Positions 1 through 12,600 of a stretch of 64,000 nt of DNA are shown in pieces (position 1 is the stretch's first letter; each line of letters opens with the position of its first letter). Source of the DNA: Pseudomonas capsici (GTDB lineage: Bacteria > Pseudomonadota > Gammaproteobacteria > Pseudomonadales > Pseudomonadaceae). The stretch is from assembly GCF_017165765.1 (NCBI RefSeq), contig NZ_JAFGZD010000012.1:62001-126000 (forward strand), in the 5' to 3' direction. Made by a program: the position numbers and the translations under genes. The notes beneath the pieces are model-generated. The model saw nothing but the letters and a program-made list of their open reading frames with translations, did no database searches and was not told the origin of the DNA.

Positions 1-3000
1 TGCCCCACGTCCAGCGTCCATTGGCGAACGGCCTGCTGCGTATGCGCTTGCCACTGGGCACGCAGATCCGCATGGACATTGCCACGCCACACCCAGACCG
101 GCACATCGACGACAGGCAAGGCCTGCTCATACAGGCGGGTCTTGATCGAGCGATACTGCTTCAACAGTGCAAGCAGTTCGGCGTCGGCGGCTTCCCATTG
201 CAGATGCGAGCGTACCTGAGGATCGTTGAGCAACAGGTTGACGCCTTCGGCATAGTCATGACCGGCCAGCAGGCTCGTCAAGCGCTCGCGCAAGGATTCG
301 CCAATCGGCTGTGCATGGCTGCGGCAGTAAAAGGCAAAATCGGCAATCAACTGCCCCGCCTCATCGCCCTCACCCGCCAGACTGCGCCGGGCATCGTGAT
401 CGAGCACTGCAAGCCCTGCGATGTTAAAACCACTGGCCTGCAAGTGCGGCACCAGCAACAAGGCCAGTCGCGAAGCGAGGCTCCAGCCCAGCAGCACCAG
501 AGGCCGCTGTTTCAATTCGACGGGGATGCTCGCCACATAGTGCTGCAACAGCGCATCCATAGCGCCTTCATCCCAGCCTTTTTCCACTGCAGCCAGACCA
601 AAGACCGAGACTTGAGGCCCCAGATTGTCCACCAGCGGTTGATAGGCCTGCAGATGCCCCTGGGCTCCGTGCATCAGCAACACGGCGGGCGACTGTTCGT
701 GAGCCTCATTCAGCACTTTCCAGGGTCCGCTGCTCTCGCCTTTGCCCAGACCATTGACCAGATTGCGCACCGTATGCCGTTCGAACAGAAGGTTGGTTGG
801 CAGATTGAGCGCAAGACGCTCGCGCAGCAGCGATATGACCTTGATTGCTGCCAGCGAATGCCCGCCGACGCTAAAGAAGTTGTCGGTCACGCCCAGATCC
901 TCGACACCCAGCACCTCGCACCAGATGGCCAGAATGGCGGTTTCCAGCTCACCGACCGGCGCCACGCGGGTGTTCTGCAAACGCTGCCGGGCACGCTCCA
1001 GCAGACTCTTGCGATCCAGCTTGCCGTTGCTGTTCAGTGGCAGGGCCTTGAGCTCCAGAATGCCGCTGGGCAGCATGTAGTCCGGCAGTTGACGAGCCAG
1101 GCTGGCACGCAGTTGATCTGCGCTCTGAGAACCGGCTTCGTCCTTGACGATAAAGGCCAGCAGACGCGCATGATCGCCTTCGCCATCCAGCAGCACCGCG
1201 GCCTGCAAGACGCCCGGCTGACCCAGCAGTGCCTGTTCGACTTCTGCCAGCTCCAGGCGGAAACCGCGAATCTTCACTTGCTGATCGTTACGTCCCAGGA
1301 TGCGCAGTGCACCATTGGCCTGACGCAAGGCCAGGTCGCCGGTGCGATACAGGCGGCTGCCGCTGAGCGGATCGACACCAAAGGCATTGCCGCCCACATC
1401 ACCCACGTAGCCTCGTCCGACACTGGCCCCACTGATGCACAGCTCGCCAGCCTGCCCCGGTGGCACCGGGCGCTGCTGTTCGTCCAGCAAATGGATACGG
1501 TTATCTCCCAGCACCTGACTCAGCGCAGTGCCTGCCACACCCTGCTCGAGATCGATGGCCTGCCAGAGCACGCCGACCGTGGTTTCGGTCGGGCCATAGT
1601 GGTTGTACACGCGGCAGGCCGGTTTCGACTCGACCAGACGACTCAGCAAATGCTCACCCACAGGCTCGCCGCCCAACACCAGCACCTGCCTCGGAAGCAC
1701 CTCGACGGCCTGCTCGCCCATCAGGGCTTCGAGATGCGAAGGCACGATCTTGAGGACATCCAGCGGGTAGCGCTTGAGTTCTTCGGCAAAGGCCCGGGCA
1801 TCGGTCACGGTGGATTGCTCCAGCACATGCACGCATCCGCCTTGCAACCAGGCCGGGAAAAGTACGGTATTGCCCAGATCCGCGAGCAACGACGACACCA
1901 GCCCATAATGCCCGCCCTCGGGCAGTTTCAGGGCTCGCGTCACTTGCGTGGCGTAATGGCGTAGCTGAGCCTGTTCGATCTGCACGCCTTTCGGTTTGCC
2001 GCTGGTGCCCGAGGTATAGAGCACATAGGCCAGATCCTGCGCCTCAGCAGACACCGGCGTATCGAAGACTGGGCCGTTGCTGGCTTCTGACCAGTTCAGG
2101 GTCACAAGCGAGGTTTCAGGCAACTCTTCCATGCACAGCAACAGCGCTGGCTGGGCGTCTTCCAGAATGCCGGCCAGACGCAGCGGTGGCTGCTTCGGGT
2201 CCAAAGGCAGATAGGCGGCACCGACCTTGAAGCAGGCCAGCATTGCCACCAGCATCTCGGCCCCCCGTGGCAGATACAGACCGACCACTTGCTCACGACC
2301 GATACCGGCCTGATGCAGGCTGCCAGCCACCCGGTCGCTCAGGGCATCGAGTTCGGCATAAGAGAATATCTGCTCCCCATAGCGCAGTGCCGGCCGATCC
2401 GGTTGTGTGCGGGCGTGCTCACGCAAGGTGGCGACGATATCGAGATCGGCTTCCAGTTCAGGGCGAGCCGTTGCGGCCAGCAGTTCCCCGGGCAGATGAA
2501 GCTCAAAAGCATCGATTCGGCCGTTGGGTGACTGCACCAGTTGTTCAAGCCAGGGGGCAAAGCGCTGTAGCAACACCTGCGCCTGCTCGCCACGATACAG
2601 GCCCTCGTCATAGGAAAGCGCAAGCTGCCCAAGGCCCTGTGCATCCAGGGTCAGTTGTACTTGCAGCTCCACCGGGGTGTCGAAAGACAACACCTGCATG
2701 TCGTGCAGTTGCGACGTGTACAGAACCCGCAATCCGGTCTGGAAGCTGGCGCGCCACTCCGGCAGCAGTTGGGCCTGGCCCACATATTCCTGCCACTCGA
2801 CAGCGTTTTCCAGCTGTCGGCTCAGTTGCCGGGCCACGCTGGTCAGGGTGCTGTGTTCGGAGAGCTGCACCACCATTGGCAAGGTCTGCTCGAACAGACC
2901 ATAAGCGCCCTGCAACTCTTCATAGTCATCCCGTGGGTCATGCTGCAAGCCCAGTTGGCCATGCTGTTGACCATTGAGCCTGCCCAGCAGAGAGCCCCAG

Positions 3001-3695
3001 GCCGACAGTGCCAGTTGCTCGACATCCAGGCCTTCGTGCTCGGCCAGCGCACTCAGCGCAGTCGTCAGTGCCTCGGCAAGTTCCAGGCGAACCACGCCAT
3101 GGCTGCCACTGGCGACGCCGTAGCGTTCGATCAGGCGCATGCCAGGCACGTCCTGCAAGGCCAGATTGCGCCAGAACTGCGCGCCCTGCTCGGCATCTTC
3201 GTCCAGTTGCAGGCCGTTGATCCACTCGACATATTCGCCGTACTGCATGGGTTCGGCTTCAAGCGCTGCACTTCGGCCCAGCAAATGCTCTCTCAACTGG
3301 AGCAGGCTGCGTTGATCCAGCGAGTAGACCGGGACTGCCAGGAGCAGGCTGTCGTCCAGCAGCCAGGCCAGCACATCCGGTTGTTCAACCTGACAATGAC
3401 GCTGCGCCTGTTCCAGCCAGCCTTGCGCATCATGGCCGTCACCGGCATGAGCCTGACGCCAGTCCAGGCGCAGCTCGTGGTGTTCGGCAACCCGCTGGCG
3501 CAACGCCGTGGCCCCGACCGGGCGTTGATAGCGCAGACGCAGGGCCTCGTGTTGTTCAAGGCAGGCACGCAGACGTTGTTCGATGCTGCCTGCGGGTACA
3601 CCGGCCAGTTGCATCCGTACCCAGCGCCAGGCCTGTGGGTTGGCCTGGGCCAGTTGTTTCTGTTGCGGTGAAAGCGTCAGTCCAAGATCCATCAT
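1..3695 (-). CDS. Terminal siderophore NRPS: degenerate C ('interface'-like)-A(Asp)-T-TE, 3' end cut by window edge
   Basis: This is the last synthetase of the siderophore assembly line; about 1,231 residues are visible before the left edge. The ATG at 3695 overlaps the TGA of the upstream synthetase (ATGA), implying translational coupling. Order: a C-superfamily domain (about 1-440), A (GTSGKPKG near 558), T (GGHSL near 944) and a type I thioesterase with nucleophile motif GWSLAS near 1069. Where a C domain carries HHxxxDG, residues near 115 read P-V-Y-S-L-D-Q, so the catalytic histidine is absent. That matches the published 'interface' domain idea, a non-catalytic C relative that positions a beta-hydroxylase. 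The A-domain code I read is D-L-T-K-V-G-H-V, an Asp code. The missing condensation activity is probably supplied by the C domain ending the upstream protein. Codes were read by eye; the TE end lies outside the window. Confidence 0.9.
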   Translation of the reverse strand, partial: MMDLGLTLSPQQKQLAQANPQAWRWVRMQLAGVPAGSIEQRLRACLEQHEALRLRYQRPVGATALRQRVAEHHELRLDWRQAHAGDGHDAQGWLEQAQRHCQVEQPDVLAWLLDDSLLLAVPVYSLDQRSLLQLREHLLGRSAALEAEPMQYGEYVEWINGLQLDEDAEQGAQFWRNLALQDVPGMRLIERYGVASGSHGVVRLELAEALTTALSALAEHEGLDVEQLALSAWGSLLGRLNGQQHGQLGLQHDPRDDYEELQGAYGLFEQTLPMVVQLSEHSTLTSVARQLSRQLENAVEWQEYVGQAQLLPEWRASFQTGLRVLYTSQLHDMQVLSFDTPVELQVQLTLDAQGLGQLALSYDEGLYRGEQAQVLLQRFAPWLEQLVQSPNGRIDAFELHLPGELLAATARPELEADLDIVATLREHARTQPDRPALRYGEQIFSYAELDALSDRVAGSLHQAGIGREQVVGLYLPRGAEMLVAMLACFKVGAAYLPLDPKQPPLRLAGILEDAQPALLLCMEELPETSLVTLNWSEASNGPVFDTPVSAEAQDLAYVLYTSGTSGKPKGVQIEQAQLRHYATQVTRALKLPEGGHYGLVSSLLADLGNTVLFPAWLQGGCVHVLEQSTVTDARAFAEELKRYPLDVLKIVPSHLEALMGEQAVEVLPRQVLVLGGEPVGEHLLSRLVESKPACRVYNHYGPTETTVGVLWQAIDLEQGVAGTALSQVLGDNRIHLLDEQQRPVPPGQAGELCISGASVGRGYVGDVGGNAFGVDPLSGSRLYRTGDLALRQANGALRILGRNDQQVKIRGFRLELAEVEQALLGQPGVLQAAVLLDGEGDHARLLAFIVKDEAGSQSADQLRASLARQLPDYMLPSGILELKALPLNSNGKLDRKSLLERARQRLQNTRVAPVGELETAILAIWCEVLGVEDLGVTDNFFSVGGHSLAAIKVISLLRERLALNLPTNLLFERHTVRNLVNGLGKGESSGPWKVLNEAHEQSPAVLLMHGAQGHLQAYQPLVDNLGPQVSVFGLAAVEKGWDEGAMDALLQHYVASIPVELKQRPLVLLGWSLASRLALLLVPHLQASGFNIAGLAVLDHDARRSLAGEGDEAGQLIADFAFYCRSHAQPIGESLRERLTSLLAGHDYAEGVNLLLNDPQVRSHLQWEAADAELLALLKQYRSIKTRLYEQALPVVDVPVWVWRGNVHADLRAQWQAHTQQAVRQWTLDVG

Positions 3696-6600
3696 GGGTT
3701 CAACTCTGCGTGGGTCGCTTCGGTCTGCGCCGGGGCAGCCATTACCTGATCACGGCCATAGATCTCGCCCATGGCCACCACAATTTTTCGCTCGCCGTCG
3801 AACGGGTCCCGGGCATGGGCCGCCAGCATGTTGTCGAGCATGACCACATCGCCCTGCTGCCAGTCGAAACGCACAGCGCAACGATCGTAGGCGGCGTTGA
3901 TGGCTTCGATGGCGCTTTCTTCAAGCTCCGAACCGTCGCCGTAGAACACCTGCCGCGGCATGCTTGCCTCGCCATCGCGCAGGAACTGCTCGCGGATATC
4001 GGCATCCAGAAAGGCCGGATGGTACAGCTGGATCTGATTGAAGAAGCTCTCTTCGCCGGTCAGCGGATGCAGAATCACCGCCGGACAGACCTGACGGGTG
4101 TGCAGATCGTTGGCACCGCGCCACTGGAATTCGATATTGCTTTCACGGCAGATCCGCTCGACCTCGGCACGTTCCTCGGTCTGGAAGAAGTGCTGCCAGC
4201 TGACGTCCAGGCTGGTGCTGAAATTGCGCACGTACATCAGTTGTTTGCTGCGCAGCTTCGCCTGCAGCCAGGCCGGCAGTTCACGGTAGACCTCGCGGCT
4301 GTCGACAATCGGCGTCGCCCCACCGGTGGTGGCCGGAATCTCGCAATAGAACCACTGCCGACGCGGCCAGCGGTGCTGATGCGCGCTCTCGTTGTGGAAC
4401 AGGATCATCCGGTCCTTGGGGTATGGCGTAGACTTGTAGATGTTCTTGCCGCCCTCTTTCTTGGGCAGGTCGCCGTACTGGCCGTAGAGCTGCGGGCACA
4501 GGGACTGGCAGAAACTCTCGAAATCGACCGGCGTCGGCAGGTCGAAACCACGGAACAGAATGCCGCCATGCTCGCGCAGCCAGTTCTCGACCTTGTCGCG
4601 GTTGGCTTCGGCCCAGATGGCGGGTGCCAGTTCACGGTCGCGCAGAGTCACCAGCAAGGGGAATTTCGAGCCTTCGCGCAACGGTCGGGCTTCGATGGGC
4701 TCGCGGGCGGCGGGTGAAGCGCTCTGGCGCATCTTGCCCAATTTGCTCATCTTGCGTTGCACCGGGTTGTCCGTGGACATTGCAGCAGCTCCCTTTACTG
4801 TCGGAATCAAGGTATCGATAGGTTTTTCAGGCGCGACGAGGGCCATTTCCAGCAGTGACGCGAAGGCATCGCGCAGGCGTTCGATGGTCGCCGGGCGGAA
4901 CAGGCTGGTGCGATACACCCAGCGCAGGCTGATCGCATCGCCGTCTTCGCTGGCGAACAGCGCCATGTCGAACTTGGAATGATGCTGCTCGCCGGTCAGC
5001 GGTTCGACCTGCAGGTTGCCCAACCGACGTTGCTGACGCGGTGTGTTGTCGAGGACAAACAGCGTTTGCAGCAGCGGATGCAGATTGGCCACCCGAGGCA
5101 GTTCCAGGCATTCCACGACCCGCTCGAACGGCGTGTCCTGCCAGGCGAATGCTTGCAGGCAAAGCTCCCGGACCTGCTGCGCCTGTTCACGGAAACTCAG
5201 TTCCGGTTGCAGGCGGATACGCAAGGCCAGCAGGTTGACGAAGAAGCCGATCAGTGACTCGGTGGCAGGATGGTCGCGGTTTGCGACATCGGTACCGATT
5301 ACCAGGTCGCGGCCTTGAGTCTCGCGCTGCAAGACAGCGGCATAGCAGGTCAGCAACAGCATGAACGGTGAATTGCCGCTGTCCTGGGCAAAGGCTTTCA
5401 GGCGTTCGACGATAGCAGCAGACAATTGGAAATCCAGGGCCGCGCCGGTGCCGCTATCGCGTTCCGGGCGCGGAAAATCGAACGGCAAAGGCACGTTAGC
5501 GGGAATTCCGGCCAGATTGCGCCGCCAGAAGTCCAGACCTTCGCGCTGACGCAACTGGACCGCAGGCGAGCCTTGCCATACCGCATAGTCGACGTACTGG
5601 ATCGGCAAGTCGTCCTGATCGGGTTGCAGGCCCGCACTCCAGGCTTCGTAGCCTTGAATCAGCTCATCCACCAGTATCGCGCCGGACCAGCCATCGGAAG
5701 CGATATGGTGCATGACCAGTTGCAGCACATGTTCCTGCTCGTCCAGGCGATACAGCACGGCCCGCAAAGGCGCTTCGCTGCCCAGATCGAAAGGCCGCAA
5801 GGCAACCTCTCGAGCTTCGATTGGCCATTGGGCTTCGCTGGAGTCGATCATTTGCAGCGCGACCGACAGATCCTCATGAATCCGCTGGCGCAACTCGCCG
5901 CCTTGCTGATGATAGGTCGTGCGCAAGATGGCATGACGACCGACCAGACGCTGTAACGAACGCTGCAACGACTGGCTGTCCAGCTCACCGCGCAAGCGCA
6001 CGTTGCTGCTCATGTTGAAGCTGCTGTCGGCCAGATCCAGTTGCTGCATCAGCCAGACCCGCTGCTGTGCCGACGACAATGGTTGCTCGATGTGCCGGTC
6101 GACGTGAGGAATCGCCAGTGAGCCGATATCCAGATCACGCGCCAGACCTTCCAGCCGTACAGCGAGTTCGGTCAGTACCGGAGTCTCAAACAGCCAGCGC
6201 AGCGGCACTTCAAGGCCCTGCTCGCGCAAGCGGCTGCGGACCTGGGCCGCCATCAGCGAATGCCCGCCCAACTGGAAGAAATGGCCGTCGGCAGGAATCT
6301 GCTGGCGTTTCAGCACTGCGCCCCAGATGTCGGCCAGCATGCTTTCGCTGGCCGACAGCGGTCGCCGATCGGCGCTGATTGTCGGGCTTTCCAGCTGCAA
6401 GCGTGGCAGTTGCTTGCGATCCACCTTGCCGTTGGTATTGAGCGGCAACTGTTCCAGCGACTGCAAATGCGTCGGCAGCATGTAAACCGGCAAGCGCGCC
6501 TGCAAATAGTCGCGAATCTCGGCTTCGCCGGGTGAGCTGCCAGCCTCTGCCACCCAGAAAGCGGCCAGATGCTCGCCCTGCACGGCCACGACCGCCTGGA

Positions 6601-9600
6601 TCAGTTGCGGGTGACTGAGCAGCACCGCTTCGATCTCGCCCAGTTCGATACGGAAACCGCGCAGTTTGATCTGATCGTCGGTACGGCCCAGGTAATACAG
6701 TTGCCCATCGGGCTGCCAGCGCGCCAGGTCGCCGGTGCGATACAGGCGGCTGCCATCGGTGCTGAACGGATCGGCAATGAAGCGTTCTGCCGTCAGCCCA
6801 GGTTGTCCGGCATAACCGCGGGCCAGGCCATCACCGGCGATGTACAGCTCACCGACGCAACCGGTCGGCACTTCGCACAAATGTTCGTCGAGTACGTGGC
6901 AGCGGGTATTGAGCAGTGGTCGGCCAATCGGCGCGACAGGCAATTGCAGCGCATCGATCGGGGTTTGTGTAGACCATACCGTGGTTTCTGTCGGGCCATA
7001 GACGTTGACCAGATGAGCCACCGATTGCCGCAGTTCGGTGGCCATTTCTGCCGACAAGGCTTCACCGCCTGCCAGCGCCACACGCCCTGCCAGCACCTGA
7101 CGGTCGCCCTGCAACAGCATGGCCCAGGTGGCGGGAGTGGCCTGAATCAGATCCACGGACCGATCCTGGATCAGGCGAGCGAGCAGTACCGGATCCTGGC
7201 GCTCGTCATCGTCGGCCAGCACCACGGAACCGCCGCGTACCAGCGGCAGACACAGTTCCAGGCCGCAGATATCGAAGGTGACGGTAGTCAGGGCCAGATA
7301 ACGCTGCACATTTTCCAGGGGCAGCGCCTGCTCCATGGCCAGCAGGAAGTTGGCGAAGTTGCCGCGACTGATCTGCACGCCCTTGGGTTGTCCGGTGGAA
7401 CCCGAGGTGTAGAGCGTGTAAGCCAGTTGCTGAAGATTTCTGTCAACCGCCGGAGCCTGTGCCGGGAACTGCGCCAAGGGCAGATCGGCCCAGAGATGGC
7501 TGCGCAGTTGCTCGGGCAAGTCTGCATTCCGTGCATCGCAGATCAGCAATTGTGGCTGCGCCCGAGTGAGGATCTGCGCCTGACGGGCTGCCGGATGACC
7601 GGGATCGAGCGGCAGGTAAGAAGCACCGGCCTTCTGGATCCCCAGGATGCACACCAGCAGTCTTTCGTCTCGCGGCAGGCAGAAGGCAATTGTCGATTCG
7701 TGACCGACGCCCTGCTCCAGCAGCCAGTTCGCCAGCCGGTTGGCCTGGGCATCCAGCGCCGCGTAACTCAAGCGCCGATCTGCGCTGTACACCGCAACAC
7801 GCTCGGGATAGAGAGCAGCCTGGACTTCAAAGCGCGTTACAAAATCCGCTTCGCAATGCAGGTCCATGGATGTACCTGCCGTGGCCAGTCGTGCAACCGA
7901 GTCCAGCGGCACTTCCAGCAGGTTCTGCTGAAGATCGAGGCTCGTCAGGCTGCCCAGCAAGCCCTGGTAATCCTCGACCAGCCGTTTTGCGGTTTCAGGA
8001 CGCAGCAGCGCGGTGGCGTACTCGACAATCAGGCGGGTATTGGCATCGGTGCCACGGCCGTGGGTGAACAGGTTGAACGTCAGATCGAACTTGGCACTGA
8101 CCACACCGTCCGGCAGCGCCAGCGACTCAACGCTGACACCCGGCAGGCTGAGGCGGCGGGAGTCGCCATGGTCGATCTGGTAATTGAACAGATTCTGGAA
8201 CACCGGGGTGCGATCCAGATGGCGCTCGAAATCCAGCTTGTCCAGCAATTGCTCGAACGGCAGCTCCTGGTGGGCCATATCATCGGCCAGTTGTCCGCTG
8301 AGCGTCTTGATGAACGATTGCAGGCTTTGCCGGGCATCGATCCGTACACGGTGAGCCAGGGTGTTGACGAACAGGCCGACCAGCGCCTGACCCGCAGCCG
8401 ACTCACGCCCGGCCACCGGCAAGCCGATAGCGAAATCCGTGCGTCCGGCATGTCGCCAGAGCAGCAACTGGTAAGCGGCAAAGTACAACACGAATGGCGT
8501 GACACCCAGCGCTTTGGCCTGTGCATCCACTGCCGCACTCAGCGTACCCGGCAAGGCAAATTCGTCACGGGCACCGGAATAATCCTGCACCGCTGGCCGC
8601 AGGCAGTGATCAGGCAGTTCCAGAGGCTCGTTGCCCAGATCCTGCAACCGTTGCTGCCAATAACCCAGCAATTGCTGGCCCTGCTCGCCGTCCAGACGCT
8701 CGCGCTGCTCCTTGATGAAAGCCAGCAGGCCGGTTGCCGCAGGTGTTGGCTGGCCCTGGTAGATCAGCGCGAAGTCCTGCACCAGCAGGCCCATGGACCA
8801 GCCGTCCACGGCAATGTGGTGCACATTGAACAGCAGGCGGTAATCGCCGGGTGCAATGCTGAAGACATCGATGGCCAGCAACGGCCCGTTGAGCAGATCG
8901 AAAACACGCCGGGCTGCCTTGGCAATACTTGCCTGCTGCTCCGCTTCGCTCAGACCGCTGAGATCATGCACGTTGAAGATCGGCGCAACCGTCTCGTCCA
9001 TACGCTGCCAGACCTGCCCCGTCTCTTCAAAGAAGCGGCAGCGCAAGGCCTCATGGCGCTGAACCAGGGTCTGACAAGTGCTTTGCAGACGCGGCACATC
9101 CAGATCACCGCGCAAGGCCAGCAATTGGGTGACGTTATAAGCCGTTTGCGCCGGATCCAGTTGCTGCATGAACCACACCCGCTGCTGGGCGTGGGACAAG
9201 GGCTGTGGTTGATCTGCGGCCTGTATGGCCACTGGCGGCGTAGCGGGTTTTGCCGCAACGGGTTTCAATACTCCGGCCAGTTGCCGGGGCGTCGGGTTTT
9301 CCAGGAGTTGCCGAGGAATCAGGCGCAGTTCGGCCTTACGCAGACGTGCAATCAGTTGCAGGCTGAGGATCGAGTCACCGCCCTCGGCAAAGAAGTCGGC
9401 ATCTGCACCCAGCCCCGGTTGCTCAAGCAACTCGCGAAAGGCCTCGATCACTGCAAGCAAGGCCGGTTGCTGGCGGCAATCGATACACAGGGCCATGCTC
9501 ACCAGCGTGGAATGCTGCAAAACGTCACGGGGCTTGAGCTTGAGTCCGGCACGGGAAGCCAGGCCGATCAGTTGCAGGCTGAGGATCGAATCACCGCCAA

Positions 9601-12600
9601 GGGCGAAGAAATCATCCTCGCGTCCGACCTGAGTACAACCCAGCACCTGACACCACAACTGCGCCAGATGCTGCTCCGTGGCGCCAATCGGTGGCTGAGC
9701 GGCGGCGCTGGCTGCTTCACCTTCGGTTGGCTCAGGCAAGGCGCGACGATCCAGCTTGCCATTGGCCGTCAGCGGCAATGTATCCAGCACCTGCCAGTGT
9801 GCGGGCAGCATATGCTCAGGCAATTGACGACGGGCTTCTTCCTGTACGCCAAGCAGTTCTTCGGCGCTCAGTGCAGGGCTGACATAGGCCACCAGTTGCG
9901 TCCGGCCCTTGATTTCCATAGCCAGTACCGCGCCCTCGCGGACCTGCGGCTGGGCATTGAGCCAGGCACTGACTTCACCCGGCTCGACACGGAAACCACG
10001 AATCTTGACCTGATCGTCCTGACGACCGAGAAACACCAGACGCCCGTTGCGGTCCAGGCGAACCCGGTCGCCACTGCGATAAAAACGCTGGCCCTGAGCC
10101 GTGGAGCCGAACGCCCTGGCGGTCAGTTCAGGCTGGCCGAGATAGCCCTGGGCAACCTGTGGGCCTGCAATCAATAGTTCACCGGCCACCCCCACAGGCA
10201 CCGGAATGTCATTGCCATCGACAATGCGCAACTCACAGTTGGCCAGCGGCTGCCCCAACGGCAGGTATTGTCCGGTCTGCACTGAGTCGAGGGACGGGAT
10301 TTCGCCGCAGATCACACCGACCGTGGTTTCCGAAGGCCCGTAGTGATTGAAGATGCGCAGTTGCGGTGCCAGTTCGCGCACCTGTGTAAACAGGGCCTGA
10401 TCAAATCCCTCGCCGCCCAGAATCAGCGTTTCCCTGGGCAACACACGCCGGGCATCGTCCAGCGCCAGCAAGCCGCGCAAGTGCGAAGGCGCGATCTTCA
10501 GGCAATCCACGGGCTGCTCGTCGAGGAAATCAGCCCAGCCTGGCGGGTCGAACGTCAGGGATGCAGGCGGCAGCACCAGCGGATCGCCGGCATTCAGGGC
10601 CGCGAATACGCAGGTCAGGCCCAGATCCGCTGCCACGGTAGCCAGGGTCGCCCAGCGGCTGCCGGGTTTTGCCTGGAGGCGTTGGCCAACAGCAGTCGCG
10701 TAGTGCGCCAGATTTTCGTGGGTGACCAGCACGCCCTTGGGCTGACCGGTCGAACCCGAGGTATAGATCAGATAGGCAGGCAGATGTAGCTGGCTGAGGC
10801 TCTGCTCCAAATCCACAGGTGCATCAGCCGACCAGACGCTGGAGGTCAGCGCAAGGTGCGCAATATCCACACCGGTTTCAGGCGCTTCGGCCAGGGTCAG
10901 CCACAGGCTCGCGCCACTGTCCTGCAACAGTTGTGCAAGTCGTTGCGGCGGCTGGGCAGGGTCGAGAAACAGACAGGTCGCACCGCGTTGCCAGCAAGCC
11001 AGGGTCGCCAGCAATTGCTCGGCGCAGCGGGGCATGCACAGCGCAACCACATGGCCAGGCTCGACACCCTGCCCGGCCAGTCCTGCCGCCAGTGCATGGC
11101 TGGCGGCACCCAGCGTTGCGTAATCGATGTTCTGCTCGGCACTGCACAAGGCCAGGGCGTTCGGCGTATGGGCCGCCCAGTGCCGGACTTGCCGATCCAG
11201 CGGCAAGGGCGTCGAGCCCAGTTCAGGACCATGCAGCTCGCTTGGCGGCGAGACCATCTGCAACTCGGCCAGACGTCGCTGGGGATGGCTCACAGATTGT
11301 TCGAGAATCGCCAGCAGGTCGTCCAGCATTTGCTCGACCGTTGCAGCCTCGAACAATTCGTCGCTGTATTCCAGCTCGCAGCGCAGTCGCGAGTCGGCGG
11401 TGCGCACCATGCGCAGCGTGAGGTCGAAACGGGCATGACGTTGTGGCGGGTCAAGCACTTCGACCGCAACACCGGGTAATTCCAGGGTTCGGCTCGCGGG
11501 TAGATCGACCTGCACGAACATGACCTGGAACAGCGGGCTGGAACGTGGGCGCTCAAGGCTTTCCAGCACCTTCTCGAAAGGCAGCAATTGATGGTCGAAA
11601 GCGGCTGCGACGGTGTCACGGGTACGCAGCAGTGCACTGCTGAAATCGGGGTTGTCCTGTAACTGCTGACGGATCACCAGCGTATTGAGCAACGGGCCTA
11701 TGAGCGGTACCAACTCTGGCCGGTCACGCTGGGCTGCGGAAGTCCCCAGGCACAGGTCGCTTTCGCCGCTGTAACGCGACAACAGGCAACTGAAAGCGGT
11801 CAGACCGTAGATATACAGCGTCACGCCCTGCCTGCGAATGGCCGCTTCCACTGCTGTGGTCAGTTCGGATGAAAGCTCACGGGCCAGTACCGCGCCGCTA
11901 TGACGACGCTGGCTGGCTGCAGGTCGTGGTCGATCCAGCGGCAAAGCCAACGACGCCGGAGCATCCGCCAGTTGGGTGCGCCAGAACTCCAGGTGTTGCT
12001 GGCAACTATCGCTGTCCAGCCACTCCTGCTCCCAGGCCGCGTAATCGGCGTACTGGATGCTCAGCTCGGGCTGTCGGGCGGGTTCGTTCAGGGCAAGTGC
12101 CCGATAAGCCTCGGCCAGCTCCAGGGTGAGCTGCTGAGCCGACCATGCGTCGTAGGCCACGTGATGAATGGTGAAAAACAGCCAGGTCGACTGCCCCTGG
12201 GCGTCGCTGAAAGCCTGCCAGCGCCAGGGTGCCGAGCTGGCCAGATCGAAGGGTTCGGCAAGCTGACGTGCGTATTCGTCGGCACACCACTGCTCGTATT
12301 CATGTGCCTGCAGGCTCAAGCGCTCGACCTTTGGCAAGAAAACCTGCAAAGGTTCGCACTGAGGCTGCAACTGGCCCTGTGCATCGCTGATATAGCGGGT
12401 GCGCAGGATCTGGTGGCGATCGGTCAACTGTTGCATGGCCTGTTGCAGACGCTGGCCATCGAGGTCTCGATCGAAATGCAGGACCGAGCACAGGTTGTAG
12501 AGCGCACGGCTGCTCAGGGCTTCGGCCGACAGAAAGCGTCGCTGCGCCTGGGCCAGCGGCAGGCTCTGGCCTTCGCTGTGCACGGCAGGCACGATCGGCA

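Noticed and set aside
21..1964. A 647-codon plus-strand frame at the left edge
   Set aside because: The minus strand here encodes A, T and TE motifs of the terminal synthetase, and the plus-strand product has no recognisable feature.
3692..4800. Possible gene fusion artefact joining an NRPS to a separate dioxygenase gene
   Set aside because: The frame is continuous with no frameshift, and C-terminal fusion of this enzyme class to NRPS proteins is known in siderophore pathways.
6569..10177. A 1,202-codon plus-strand frame antisense to the third siderophore synthetase
   Set aside because: Same shadow effect; the minus strand carries unbroken NRPS motifs across the entire interval.
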